DNA from: SFWF01 sp045539925
Lineage (GTDB): Bacteria; Bacillota; Clostridia; Oscillospirales; Acutalibacteraceae
Assembly (NCBI GenBank): GCA_045539925.1
Contig: JAZQGH010000184.1
Coordinates: 62,001 to 126,000 of the forward strand
Reading direction: 5' to 3'
Length of the DNA stretch: 64,000 nt
The translations under genes and the position numbers were made by a program. A model generated the notes under the pieces. That model searched no databases. It had not been told where the DNA came from and worked only from the letters and a program-made list of their open reading frames with translations. This document shows positions 1-11,100 of this stretch, one piece after another; position 1 is the stretch's first letter, and every line of letters begins with the position of its first letter.

Positions 1-105
1 CTCAGATGTAGTTAAACCGATATAGTAATTCGTAGGAAGGGTTGCATCGTCGCCAGTGTGAAAGACGCTGTCCATAACAAGGTTTAAAAAGTATGTAGTA
101 TTCAT
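1..105 (-). CDS. Tail/fibre tip protein, N-terminal fragment (runs off left edge)
   Basis: The first 35 codons of a gene continue beyond the window edge. The ATG at 105 follows a strong GGAGGAAGC ribosome site and overlaps the stop of the upstream gene by 4 bases. The residues near the end (LPTNYYIGLTTSE) match the opening commonly seen in phage minor tail or fibre proteins. It sits last in the visible tail operon, after the Dit-like gene, which fits a tip or receptor-binding role. The function is inferred from position and this short motif only. Confidence 0.5.
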   Translation of the reverse strand, partial: MNTTYFLNLVMDSVFHTGDDATLPTNYYIGLTTSE

Positions 106-494
106 GCTTCCTCCTTAGGCGGATTCTTTATATAATCCTTATGTATATTACGTGTGATTTTCATGATCCCTTGTCCCGGGATTTCTGTTTTGTCGCAGCT
201 CATGTCCCAAATCGTGATTTGATAGACATAGCTTCCATAAAGATCTACTGTGTCCATAGGATCAAGTGTGACCGTGGCTATGCTTTTAGATCCGTTGCTA
301 TCTGTACTTAACAGAAAATTTTTCGTGAGAACAGGGGATCCTGTTTTTGTGGAATAGTTAATTAACGCAAATGACATGCTGCATGACTCTGCGTCATAAC
401 TAAGGTTCGCTTTGGTGCGGAGATTGAATGTAAATGTCTGTGACTCACCGCCGACAAAGCTATACGTGGGCAGATTGTAAATATCATTTATCAT
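102..494 (-). CDS. Tail tip / baseplate-like protein, 130 aa
   Basis: This small beta-rich protein begins MINDIYNLPTYSFVGGESQTFTF. It lies between the Dit-like gene and the fibre fragment. The opening 'GGESQTFTFNLRTKANLSYDAESC' style is reminiscent of the N-terminal domain of BppU-like baseplate proteins that anchor side fibres, but the match is by feel. It starts 1 base after the preceding reading frame ends, so translation is probably coupled. A structural role at the tail tip is inferred. Confidence 0.5.
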   Translation of the reverse strand: MINDIYNLPTYSFVGGESQTFTFNLRTKANLSYDAESCSMSFALINYSTKTGSPVLTKNFLLSTDSNGSKSIATVTLDPMDTVDLYGSYVYQITIWDMSCDKTEIPGQGIMKITRNIHKDYIKNPPKEEA

Positions 495-495
495 A

Positions 496-1326
496 TTAGC
501 CTCCGATATTAACAGGGAAGTCGCAAATAAATTTAACCTTTGCGTTCCCCTGAATTGTCAAGTGATTCTCTCCGCGTACCATGCGGAAGAATTTAAAATT
601 AAAGTAGTTGTACAGATCCATTCCCGTCTTTATCCCCTCGGAGGATTTCCAACTGGTGATGATCTGATTTTTATTATCGACGTTTATTACCAACCCATCG
701 GCCGTAGGAAGATCAGATTTGAATTCAAACATTCTGTTATTATCGCTTTTATTCGTTATCGAAATTCCTCCCGCTGTAGTCAGTCGTTCTATTTCAACGA
801 CGGGATAGTAAAAACCGTTATAGCTACTTCGATTGAACAAAGTGATCTCTGACGATTCTGTAACTATATATTCATACTCTTCGGGATAGGTATACCCAAA
901 TGGAGAGTCGCACCTTACCTTACATGAAAAAGCCCACGGCAAATCGCCGTAGGTGATTAAAGTCAGATCAGATATGATAACCTTGTATCTGTATTGAGTC
1001 ATGTCGTCTTGTACGATTGATAACCATTTGTAGTTGTTATGTCCGGTTAACCAAGCGGCGATAGCTTCCACCTCGTACCTCTCAATGTGACTATTGGCAT
1101 CAAGAGATCGCGGAGATGCGCCGAATACGAGCTTGAATTCTAATGGCGAGTTCTGAGTTATACCATACATCAAAGAATCATATCTGCGAGATATTCTATC
1201 CTCTACGATATCACCACTTGAAAAATCGACATCTTCTTGTCCGTTAGAATCGAAGCTATATACCGAGAGTCCGAATTCAGTACATGATAATCCGTCAAAA
1301 ATGAATTCGCATCCGTAAAAAGCCAA
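496..1326 (-). CDS. Distal tail (Dit)-like protein
   Basis: The 276-residue protein has the pattern of Dit proteins that form the hub joining tail tube and tip: an N-terminal half with a 'FGLSVYSF...' beta structure and 'RISRRYDSLMYGIT', then 'EVEAIAAWLTGHNNYKWLSI' and 'YKVIISDLTLITYGDLPWAFSCKVRCDSPFGY'. The C-terminal half is a beta-rich galectin-like segment ('GNAKVKF'). Dit usually lies directly between tape measure and Tal; here it follows the Tal/fibre gene, which is unusual. It has a good GGAGGAAT ribosome site. Confidence 0.75.
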   Translation of the reverse strand: MAFYGCEFIFDGLSCTEFGLSVYSFDSNGQEDVDFSSGDIVEDRISRRYDSLMYGITQNSPLEFKLVFGASPRSLDANSHIERYEVEAIAAWLTGHNNYKWLSIVQDDMTQYRYKVIISDLTLITYGDLPWAFSCKVRCDSPFGYTYPEEYEYIVTESSEITLFNRSSYNGFYYPVVEIERLTTAGGISITNKSDNNRMFEFKSDLPTADGLVINVDNKNQIITSWKSSEGIKTGMDLYNYFNFKFFRMVRGENHLTIQGNAKVKFICDFPVNIGG

Positions 1327-1338
1327 AATGATTCCTCC

Positions 1339-1521
1339 TTACTTTTCGGGCTGTCCCTCTGTAACATCAGATGTAATTTCGCATCCGTTAAGATAGTTTA
1401 GAATTTCTTCAAGGGCTCCGATACATCCTGAGATTGTAGCGCAATTCTGTCTGCCAGAAACGCTTACTTTGTCTAATGCCGCAACAATAGTTGCGAGCCT
1501 TTTAATAATATTTTCTTTCAT
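1339..1521 (-). CDS. Small hypothetical tail-operon protein, 60 aa
   Basis: A short helical protein (MKENIIKRLATIVAALDKVSVSG...) with three cysteines lies between the Tal/fibre and Dit-like genes and is preceded by AAAAGGAG. The first half is amphipathic and could form a coiled coil. I do not recognise the family. Position suggests a small tip component or a chaperone. Confidence 0.45.
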   Translation of the reverse strand: MKENIIKRLATIVAALDKVSVSGRQNCATISGCIGALEEILNYLNGCEITSDVTEGQPEK

Positions 1522-1542
1522 AACGAACTCCTTTTATTCGTA

Positions 1543-4500
1543 TTAGCTGTACGTTCCGTCTATCACGCCTTTTATCAAAGCTATTAGATTTATATACTCA
1601 CCTTTAGTTGTCGCATTGCCTTCTTCGTTATAGACTGCTTTTTTGCCGCCGGGCTTTATTATACAAAATGAAGACGGTTCCATATTAAAATAACACCCAA
1701 TACCGCCTGCTTGTACGCGAATATTAGTTTTTGCTTCTATAAGCAATCCACCTATGTCTGTATAGAGTCTCATCAGGTCAGTTGCGTCAGTGTCCGTTCC
1801 ACCTTTAGCGGGGACGATACCACCGCCGACCTTCCATTCCCAGTTGCCAAAATATATTTCAGTTCCCGTGACAGACCCTCCCGTTATCGTAGTTCCGTCG
1901 ATTGTTCCACCGGTTATATCCGATGCGTCAATAAATATTGACGATATCGACCCTGCATTTATATTAGGCGAGCTGATTGTTGGACTATAAATAGAACTTC
2001 CGGAAATAAAAGTCGTTCTTCCTATTTCGGTAGTAGTGCTATATTCTCCGTGAACGAGTTTGTCAACCGCATCGATAGCAGCAGCGGCGTTCTCAGAAGC
2101 TTGAGTAGCCACTTTTGAAGGATCGCCATTGTCCCCCCAATATATTGTAGAGTCTTCGTCCATAGTGATCGTGCCACTAACTGTAACATTCCCGTTGCCA
2201 TCTACAGAAAATGTAGTTTCTTTTTTATCATTTTTTATCGTAATGCCTTTTAAGGTAAGATATTTGCCCAAAAACTGCTCGTCGCTATTCATCATGTTGT
2301 TGCCGTCGCTATCTAAATATGCGGCCGCTTGTATAGTCCCCTTAAATGTTCCAGAAGCTGCAGAAATGTCTCCTGAAAACGAACCGCTTGCCGCACTTAA
2401 TGAGCCCGCAAATGTGCCTGTGGCCGCGCTTAATGAACCTGCAAATGTGCCCGTAGCCGCCTCTAACGCACCTCTAAACGTTCCCTCAGCAGCTTCTAAG
2501 CTTCCGCTAAACTTACCGTCGCAACCTTCCAGCGTTCCCTTTAAATGAACGTCACCATTGGTGTCAATCCAAAAGTTACAGTTTCCGGGATTGTTCTTGT
2601 CTCCTATATCAAACTTTCCTGTTTCTGTATCAACAATTGGGAACTTACCCATACCGAAACCGAGTGCTGGATCAAGCAAAATATGGCGATTGTCTTTAAC
2701 GATTTCAAACTGTGCGTTGTGAAGCATAGCTCCATTACCGTCAACTCGGAATACTGACACCTCGCCATCTCTTTTGGTGCTTTCGATAATCAGGCTCTCT
2801 CCCGCGAGAAGAGTGCCCACGACACTCGGAGCAACCACTCCCCATAACTCTCCCGTGAAGTTCGGATCATTAAAATGACCGATTGCCATTTTCGCGCTCT
2901 GCCAATTATCATCTGTAAACACGATGCTATTATTAATGATAGCAAGCTGATGATCTCCGTATTCACCATTGTCTTTGATCTTTCTACACTTAATGCCAGA
3001 AGAGTCCCACGACACACCAATATCACTACTTGAAAGGATTGCGTTTTTCGAGACATCAAGCGCACTTTCTATAAACTCCTTGACAGCAGTAGATGCGCCG
3101 CTATCAATAAAACTGTTGTAGCTAAACCTACTGGTGTCAACAGTCTTACCCATCGAAATGCTCTTATCGAGTAAATCTACAAGACTAAAGGTGCTGTCAG
3201 ACGAACTATATTTATCACCGAACTTTAACGACAAGGAAGAGAGGTCTTCGAAGTTGATCGCAAATCCCGTAAAAATAGGCTGCAACACCTTGTCCTCGTC
3301 GAGCTCTAAATATGTTTTTCTACCAAGCTGTAATGCGTTAACAAAAGCCTTGAAGTCGTCAATCGCAAAGAAGTTAGCAGAAGAAACATCGAAAGAGTAA
3401 GAAGGGTAGCATAGCTTTTTCAAGCAATCATGACCATACTCAAACAGCTCCCACTCAACAGAGAACTCTTCATATTCTGTTGTGTTCTTTGTAAAGTACA
3501 AACGTCCGCTGCCTATGTCGATGGTTAAGCTCTGAGAACTATGCGTAATCTCCGCCGATCCTGTCAAAGACATACATCCGCTTGCAAAAGTCATGTCGCC
3601 TATTGTGCCAGCGCTTAAATATGCACTTAAAACAATCTCACCACTTGTGTTCTTTTCAAGACACGCATTTATAACTTTTGTGTTTTGAATATCTCCGCCG
3701 GAAATAGAACCTCCTTTGATCGTATATAATTCCTTGTTTTCAAGGCCTTCGATAGACTGCACATCAGCCCCGGTAAAGCTTAATTTGACGCTATTGAGAG
3801 CATGAGATTTATCTGAATCAATGTACGACTCTGCTGTAGCCGCAACAAATGTGCTGTCTTCGATACTATCTTCCTTAAAGTATCTATCCAGAATTAGGAG
3901 TTCATCTTCTCCGAAGAACTGGTCAAACGAGGTTGCTTGATTTATTTCTACAAGCTCAGCAGTAATCTTATCTTTTTCTTCTTTTAAAGAAGCTATCTGG
4001 CCTTTACTTGTGCTAATCTCAGCTTTCTTGCCTTTAATCTGGTCGTTGATTGTGGCAAGTTCTAGCTTGTAATCATCATAGCTTTCTGCCGATGGATCAG
4101 TAGAAGCAATCGCCTGAATAAGCACGGACTGTTTGTTTTCAAGAGAAGCTAAATCTGCTTTTTCTAATTCATATAGGTTGTTGTCTTCGTTTAAGATAGC
4201 GGATGTAATAAGCATCTGCTCTATCGTTAGGTTATAATAACTTAATTGGTAAGCATTATAGTTCTCTTTCCATCTATTCCACTTATCAATCATATCTTGT
4301 GAGAAGTGGCTTGTGTTCATATAATAATCAAGGTTATATATCTTATTTGTTCCCATCGGGTTGACACTTCTGATATCAACTCCGTCAGCTCCGTTTACAT
4401 CGAGAACCGTAAAAATGTTTTCGGTGTCTTCTGTAACCTCAATAGACTTCGCAAGGTTATTAAGAGATATGTAAACAGGGGAAGTGGGGCAGTACGATGA

Positions 4501-5085
4501 AACGGCACGTACATTAATCTTACGTTCATATGTATCAAACTCAAAAATACAGCCATATGTTTTCTGAACGGTCGATTTGATGAAGTTATAGATGTTTACG
4601 CTATTTTCTTCAAATGTTCTGTATTTATCCATAAGAGCGTCATCGATAGAGCCTACCTTCCAAGAGGGAAGATAAGATAGAATGATACCGATAATAGTAT
4701 CTTCTGGTGCTAAAGGATTCCAGAAATTATATGTGTTCTCCGGAAGACTCATTTTCTTATAAGTGAGTTCGTACTCAAGAGAGTACCCCTTGCAACTTTT
4801 AATTTCTCGGATACCGTCATTATTTGCCGACGGATCAATAAGAACAAACTGTCCCCATCCAACAACGTCGATAATGCGTGTTCCGATAACGAGATCGTAT
4901 CCGGGAGTTTTTACACCTTCTATATAGGCAGGTATATCAAAAGTAATCGTTGAAATCTCATCGTAATTAATTTCTGCCTCAAGATTGAAGGCGTAACCCA
5001 GAGTCTGCAATGCCGTTCCGTCGGCGTTGCGAAGGACGAGCACTGGTTGCTCGTGAAGATCTATTTTTGTAAAATCGATAACCAA
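1543..5085 (-). CDS. Tail-associated lysin/tip protein (Tal-like) fused to fibre
   Basis: This 1180-residue protein directly follows the tape measure. The N-terminal 200 or so residues (VLVLRNADGTALQTLGYAFNLEAEINYDEISTITFDIPAY) match the opening of the phage tail-endopeptidase/Tal family that caps the tail. Residues around 290-390 form a charged coiled coil. Around residues 850-925 there are six tandem 11-residue repeats (G-[TK]-F-x-G-[SAD]-[LI]-x-A-A pattern), typical of fibre shafts. The C-terminal third is glycine/serine/threonine-rich and beta-like (SIFIDASDITGGTIDGTTITGGSV). No catalytic residues for a lysin can be assigned by eye. The ATG follows AAAAAGGAGAA. Confidence 0.75.
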   Translation of the reverse strand: MVIDFTKIDLHEQPVLVLRNADGTALQTLGYAFNLEAEINYDEISTITFDIPAYIEGVKTPGYDLVIGTRIIDVVGWGQFVLIDPSANNDGIREIKSCKGYSLEYELTYKKMSLPENTYNFWNPLAPEDTIIGIILSYLPSWKVGSIDDALMDKYRTFEENSVNIYNFIKSTVQKTYGCIFEFDTYERKINVRAVSSYCPTSPVYISLNNLAKSIEVTEDTENIFTVLDVNGADGVDIRSVNPMGTNKIYNLDYYMNTSHFSQDMIDKWNRWKENYNAYQLSYYNLTIEQMLITSAILNEDNNLYELEKADLASLENKQSVLIQAIASTDPSAESYDDYKLELATINDQIKGKKAEISTSKGQIASLKEEKDKITAELVEINQATSFDQFFGEDELLILDRYFKEDSIEDSTFVAATAESYIDSDKSHALNSVKLSFTGADVQSIEGLENKELYTIKGGSISGGDIQNTKVINACLEKNTSGEIVLSAYLSAGTIGDMTFASGCMSLTGSAEITHSSQSLTIDIGSGRLYFTKNTTEYEEFSVEWELFEYGHDCLKKLCYPSYSFDVSSANFFAIDDFKAFVNALQLGRKTYLELDEDKVLQPIFTGFAINFEDLSSLSLKFGDKYSSSDSTFSLVDLLDKSISMGKTVDTSRFSYNSFIDSGASTAVKEFIESALDVSKNAILSSSDIGVSWDSSGIKCRKIKDNGEYGDHQLAIINNSIVFTDDNWQSAKMAIGHFNDPNFTGELWGVVAPSVVGTLLAGESLIIESTKRDGEVSVFRVDGNGAMLHNAQFEIVKDNRHILLDPALGFGMGKFPIVDTETGKFDIGDKNNPGNCNFWIDTNGDVHLKGTLEGCDGKFSGSLEAAEGTFRGALEAATGTFAGSLSAATGTFAGSLSAASGSFSGDISAASGTFKGTIQAAAYLDSDGNNMMNSDEQFLGKYLTLKGITIKNDKKETTFSVDGNGNVTVSGTITMDEDSTIYWGDNGDPSKVATQASENAAAAIDAVDKLVHGEYSTTTEIGRTTFISGSSIYSPTISSPNINAGSISSIFIDASDITGGTIDGTTITGGSVTGTEIYFGNWEWKVGGGIVPAKGGTDTDATDLMRLYTDIGGLLIEAKTNIRVQAGGIGCYFNMEPSSFCIIKPGGKKAVYNEEGNATTKGEYINLIALIKGVIDGTYS
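2325..2530 (-). repeat. Six tandem 33-bp coding repeats in the fibre shaft
   Basis: The coding sequence here holds six near-identical 33-bp units encoding variants of GTFAGSLSAAT. The two central units differ at only a few synonymous sites, so copy number could change by slippage or recombination. The pattern is that of a repetitive fibre shaft. Confidence 0.8.
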
Positions 5086-5110
5086 TGCTTAATTCTCCTT
5101 TTTTATTAGT

Positions 5111-5135
5111 AGAGCGGGGAAGTTATCCCCGCTCT
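5111..5135 (-). terminator. Intergenic hairpin after tape measure gene
   Basis: A perfect 10-bp stem (AGAGCGGGGA with its complement) lies between the tape-measure stop and the fibre gene. It is not followed by a T run on the minus strand, so it may stabilise mRNA ends or attenuate rather than fully terminate. Confidence 0.5.
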
Positions 5136-5140
5136 TTAAG

Positions 5141-8100
5141 TTATTGTTTTAATATTGCGTTACCAATATTGCTGATGCCTCTTTGAGCAAAAGCTTCTTT
5201 AATTTTTCTGATAGTATTATCAGAAGCGATTTCACCGTATCTCTTCGCGTCTTCCTCTGTCATCGAACCGCCATGCGTAATATTAATCTCAACCGAAGGG
5301 TTGATTTCAATATTAAAGTTTGTGCGTCCGACTTCAGGAATCAGCGAGGACATTTTCGGTAATTCGATTCTGCTCGGGAAGATATCCATCAATTTATCGA
5401 TATCAATAGCAGAGCCTATCTTCTCAGAAAGATAATCAACGAAGTCAATGATCTTATAAAGGCTGCGCTCTTTCTTTTCATCAAGAACAGCCTCACCTTC
5501 TTCAAGAACAGCCATCATCTCGTTCTGTTCAAGAGTCGGCCTTCTACCAACGATGCCGCCGCTGTGATACGCATCAAAGAGTTTCTTTCCTCTGAGATAC
5601 CATACGCCGTCAGCGCCTCTGGTGATTTCCTCTCCTAAATAAGATGATAATGTAGCTGCGAGTTCTTCGTTGCGAGCCTCGAGAGCTCTTCGCTCGGATT
5701 CATTTTCGGTAGCATTCCACGCCTCGCCATTTCTCTTCATTTCATCAACGATGGTCTTTCCAACCTCGTCTTCCGTGAGAGAGTAGAGTACGTCACCGTT
5801 AGGTCTATACCAAACCCCGTTTTTATTAGTTAACTTTTCTCCGAACGTAGATTCCCATTGGTCAGCTAATGCCTGCTGTTCTGCGTAAAGTCTATTACGT
5901 CCCTGATCGTCAGCGACATACCACTCGAGCGAGTTAGCCTTCATGGAGCCAATAATGTCACCCGGGTTAGCAATGCTCATATCGCCATATTCAGTTACAC
6001 TACCATCCGAGTTAGTAACCGACGAAGAACCTAAATTTGTATAACTATCTACGCCTTCGAGCGCATCAACAAATGACCCGTATCTTTGAACTGCTGCCGT
6101 CGCCGCATCCCATGCGGAAACCAGTTCGGATTCAAGCATAGAGCCATATTCAGCATTCCAAGAAATTAGGTCGTTATAAAGAGTATCCCAGCCGCCATTG
6201 ATTCTCGCAATAGCTGCCTGATATAACTCTTCTGCGCTATCAAGCATATTACGAAGTCCTTCGATTTCGTCATCCTTAGCCTCGTTATATGCTTCCTTTT
6301 CTCTGTCGAGCGCATCGATTTGAACATCATATGCATAATCTGCTTGATCGTCTGCAAAGCCTTTCTGAAGCTCGTTAAGCTCCTCTTCAAGCTGTCTCTT
6401 TTGCGCCTGAGCTTCTCTGCTATCGTCCAAAGAAAGCTGGTCGATCTTAGACTGTAACCTTGCAATTTCCTCAAGTTTATCCGCAGTATCTCTTTCATGA
6501 TCGTGTTCTTCTTTTGTTAACTCGATCATTTCTTTCTTCTGATCGATCAAATCATTGTATAGATCTTTCTCTTTTTCAAGAGCCTCGATCATCTGATCCT
6601 GCTCCCACTTTATCATATCTTGTGTGGCCTGAAGGATCTTATCAAGACCATCTTTCTGACTCACATATCCTTCGTCAAGTGTCTGATAGTACGCAGAAAC
6701 CGTACTTGCTGCCGTTTGGCTAAGAGACTGCATCTTATTAATATAGGATACAGCGTCGTCAAAATAGGACGCTTCCATACCATTAGCAACACCCATAGCC
6801 TTTGCAAGCCCGATCGTTGCATATGCCATATCCCATGTAGCGCCACTGCTCGCAGCGGTTGCCTGTGTAAGGGACGTAAGAGTAGCAATGTCATTTTGTT
6901 CAACAGCTAAAAGAACCTGCTTTGCGTAAGCAAGAGCTGTCTCTGCGGCGAGTTCTTCCGTCTTCGCAGCAATTACGTTTTGAAGCGCCTGTTCATTAAT
7001 GACAAGCTGTCCGTTTTCATCCGTAAGATACGCGAGATACTTAGGCTCAAGCTCAAGAATAGCCTGCAAGCTATCTACACTAAGATATCCTGTTGAAGCA
7101 TATTCTTTTGCGGCGTCGGTAAGAGTGGAATAAACATTCTGGAATCCATCTACCGCACTATTGATTTCTTCAACAACTGCCTTTATAGCGCTGACAAGCT
7201 CTTCCTTTGTTTCCCATACCTGCTCTGTGAGCTCGCGCATAATCTCGTGAGAAGAACTATATCCTGCCTCAGAGTAGTATGCAATTTCAGCATTAATATC
7301 AGAGAGTATGGATTTCCAAGAGTCGATGATTTCTGTGGAGCTTCCGCCTTCTTGTTTAAGCGTTTCTATACCAAACTTCTTGGCGTCGATATCATTATTG
7401 AATGCTTCTCGGCGAGCTTCAACTATGCTTTCTTGATACTCCCACCATTTCTGCTGAAGTTCCTGAATGAGATCATTATCTTCGGCAAGTCCAAGTGCTC
7501 TGTATTCATTGGCAGTAGCATGAACCTCTTCTTGCATCTTGCGATATATCGCAATGATTTCATCAGCAGAGCCTTCGTGCTGCTCAAGCATAAATATATC
7601 ATGCTCGTAATCAGTGATGTTAGCATCAAGAGCTTCTCCATAAACATCAAGAAGCTCATCCCTGTAAGTCCACCACTGACTCTTCAACTCCTGAATATAA
7701 GCATCATTGTCCGTAAGACCTGCAGCGTGGTATTTATCGACCTCATCTTCTACAGCAGATATCATCTCTTGATACATAGGAATTATAGAAGACGAGTCTG
7801 AGCCCTGATTGTTCATCATTTCGATCTGATGCTCAATATCGCTCAAATAGTCTTGGAAGAGTTCTTTGCCACCATTGTACAATTCTTCAAGGTTACTATA
7901 ATATGTATCCTTGTCGATTATTTCTTCTGCCCACGCCCGTTCGTTTGCAGACTCGAGCCACTTCAGATACTCCTCGGTAGTCTCTTTCTCCATCGCGACG
8001 TTATGCTTATGTTCTCTGAGTCGCCTGTCGAACCAAGTTTCGGATTCTTCTCCCTTATCCTTGTTTCCTTCATAATTCTCAAGCTCTTTTAAGACTGCGT

Positions 8101-11100
8101 CGGCATATAGCCCCTCTGCGATTAGATACTCGACATAGGTTTTTTGTTGAGCTAGTCTCTTATTTACACTATCGATGTTGTCAACGGTTCCTTCTGCCAC
8201 ACCCTTATAAGATTCCCACGCTCTCTTATATTCATCCCACGAAGCAATACCACGTCCGTTTGCCGCAGAAAATTCTTCAAAAATATTATGAATATTTGTT
8301 AGTGTGGTGGGCGATGCCGTAGGCACTGTAGCCTGCATCTCTTTAGTATAGGGGTCTGTCTTAAGAAGCTCGAGTCGTGCTTTAATGAGGTCACGAATCG
8401 CCTCTTCTTCGACTTTATATCCCTCCGCTGTTTTAATAATATTATCTTTTAATTCAGGATACTCCTCAACAAGATCAGCGATGTCTTCAACACCATATAC
8501 ATCTCCGTCTTTCATCGATTTGAAACGACTTACAAGATCTGATATGCTATCTGAGACTGTCTTTACCGCAGATTGTGTGGCTGTTAAGCCACCCGCATAT
8601 TGATAAAGCAATCCTATCTCGTCTTCAGTTGCGTTGTTAGCTAACATCTGAATAGAGGTTTTATCCATTAGCGCTTGAGCGTGTTCGGCAAGCTTGTCTT
8701 TATTAAGGGTTATTTTGCCGTTAGTATACTCAATAATATCTGCATAATCTTCGTTGGCACCAATAAGCTTATTATAAGTTTCAGAAGATATAGATCCGGT
8801 GCTCTCTATTTCATTTTTTGCTTGCTTCAGAATATCGACTGATTCTTTAAACCCATCAAAAGCATCTGTGAGCTCGGAACTATTGTTAATTTTCTCTATG
8901 AACGCAGACCACTCAGTAGCTATACCATTAACAATTTCAGAAAAATTGTTTCCTTCTATGCCAATTTCTTTATACCCTTGAACAAGAGCCTCTTCGAAGG
9001 ATTTTATTGCCGTATCATCCATCCCTTCGGTTAAGGAGTTGAATGCTTTCTGAACATTTTCGACATATTCTGCTCTTGTGATCTCCCCTTTTGCGAGAGC
9101 ATCCGTGCTAATAAGCTCCCCAAAGGCTTTTTGAACATCAGGTTTTAAAAAAGATAAAGGATAGAGAATGGTATCTCTGACATATCTCTGAATAGCCTCG
9201 TTCTTAGATTCGTCTTTCTTTGGAATAATATTCCCGAAGTCTATGCCTCTAAGCGTGTTTTGAGCAACACTCTGTATCTCATCAGATAAAACAATGAATT
9301 TATCCTCTGTTTGCATCCACGCACTAATTGTCGAGTAAGCAGAGTCCCACGCGGCATCTTTCAGCCCTTCATAGTAATTGATTACTTTATCAGACCCTGA
9401 GACGAAGTCTCCGAACGCTCTGTCTGCAGCTCGTATTGAGCCAGCGTCTACCTCTATCTGATAGGTATAAATCACTTCGCCTTCTGTTTGAGATATCTTA
9501 GCCTCAACGCCGTGCGCTAACAGCTCCTTTTGCCAGCGCTCAGCATTTTTCTTCGTTAATCCCCGTTGTATAAATCCTTTTTCTAACAGAGTGTGATTGT
9601 TACCAATCCAATCCTCCCACTCTTTACGTTTGCTTTTTTCTTCTTGAATTATTTCATCATAAGCCGTAACCCTTCCGTCAACTAATTCTGTGACTTCAGG
9701 GAGATTTTTAGCGATTTCTTTATTTGCAGATAATCTCTGCGCTTCGATAAGAGCATTTAGTGACTCGGTAAGGGTGTCCGCTGAATAAGACAGTGCTAAC
9801 ATCGCATTGCCATTGCTATCATAACCCCTATTTAGGTCAGGGAATAATTCGGCAAGTTGATTATTAAGAGATAAAAACTCTTGATACTCTTCATCGGTTA
9901 GCTTAGTATTCTCTCCGAACTTGTTAACGCCCTCGGAAAGCTTTACAAACCGAGGAATAATTTCATCGGATGATTTTTTTAGTTCTATGTAAGCGCCAGA
10001 TGCTTCCTCAACCTTGCTCGTTAGTTCATCCCAGCCAGCATTTATTTTTTCAAGACGCTCTTCAGGAGACTTAAATGAATCAAAAAGCTTTGTAATTGCT
10101 TTTTCCCACTTACCGCCGGATATCTTATTGCCAATTGCGTATATTGTGCTTGCAACAGCGGCAATTATACTAATTACACCAAGCGCTTTAGAGAGAAATC
10201 CAAGAACCACTCCGCCAATCTTTGCAATTTTTGAAAAAGTCGTATATAATACAACGCTCGACCCAGCCATTTTGCTTGCGGATTTAGTCTGATCAAACAC
10301 GCCACTGCCAAACACTAAGTCTCTTCTTTCGTTTGCAAGATCAGCATTCTTACCCACAAATTTGTATTCTAATCTCTGCTTTAGAAGTCTTCTTTCTGCT
10401 TCTGTTAAGCTGTTAATCCTCGCAATCAGTATTTCAACATCAATCTTATCATCCTCAAACATATCCATAGTGGCTACTACGGTTTGAGCTCTTGCAAGCC
10501 CTTTATATGTTTGGGTTAAAGCAATAACGCTGCCTATAGTAATAGGGAATAAGGCTTGCAAAGCGGCGAGATAATCAACTGCTTCCAACAATCCCGTGCC
10601 AATGGAAATTATGCCCTTGACCAGCCCTGTGTCTATTAAATGAGATGAGAGCGACTGAAAGGTTGCTGAAAACGCTTGCAGCTTACCGCTTATAGATTCA
10701 AGGTAAATTTCGTTTTCTTTAAGAGCTGATCCCGCTGACTGAGCAGAGGTCTCTAACGATCTTGCTGCCACATCAAAGTTTTCGAGCAAGCTTGAAACAA
10801 CGTTTGCATTCCTCTTGCCGCCAACCATTTCTAAGATGTTAGCTTGAGAGGTATCAGACAATTCACCCCAAACCTCGGATAAAGCCTTGAGTATGTCATA
10901 CGTAGACTTAAAAGAGCCGTCAGGTTCTAAAATATCTACCTTCTTTCCTGTGAGTTGCATGATCTCGTCACGAAGCTCAGACACACTATTCGCCATACCC
11001 TCGGTGGATTCACCTGCATCTTCGGCCTCAGTTTTTGCTGCACGAAGGTACATAGAAACGGTCTTCATAGTGGTTCCCACAACATCGGGGTTCTGAACTA

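Noticed and set aside
2325..2530. CRISPR-like array
   Set aside because: The units are coding 33-bp fibre repeats without spacers.
2129..2548. Plus-strand 139-aa frame over the fibre repeats
   Set aside because: It is the antisense shadow of the repeated coding units.
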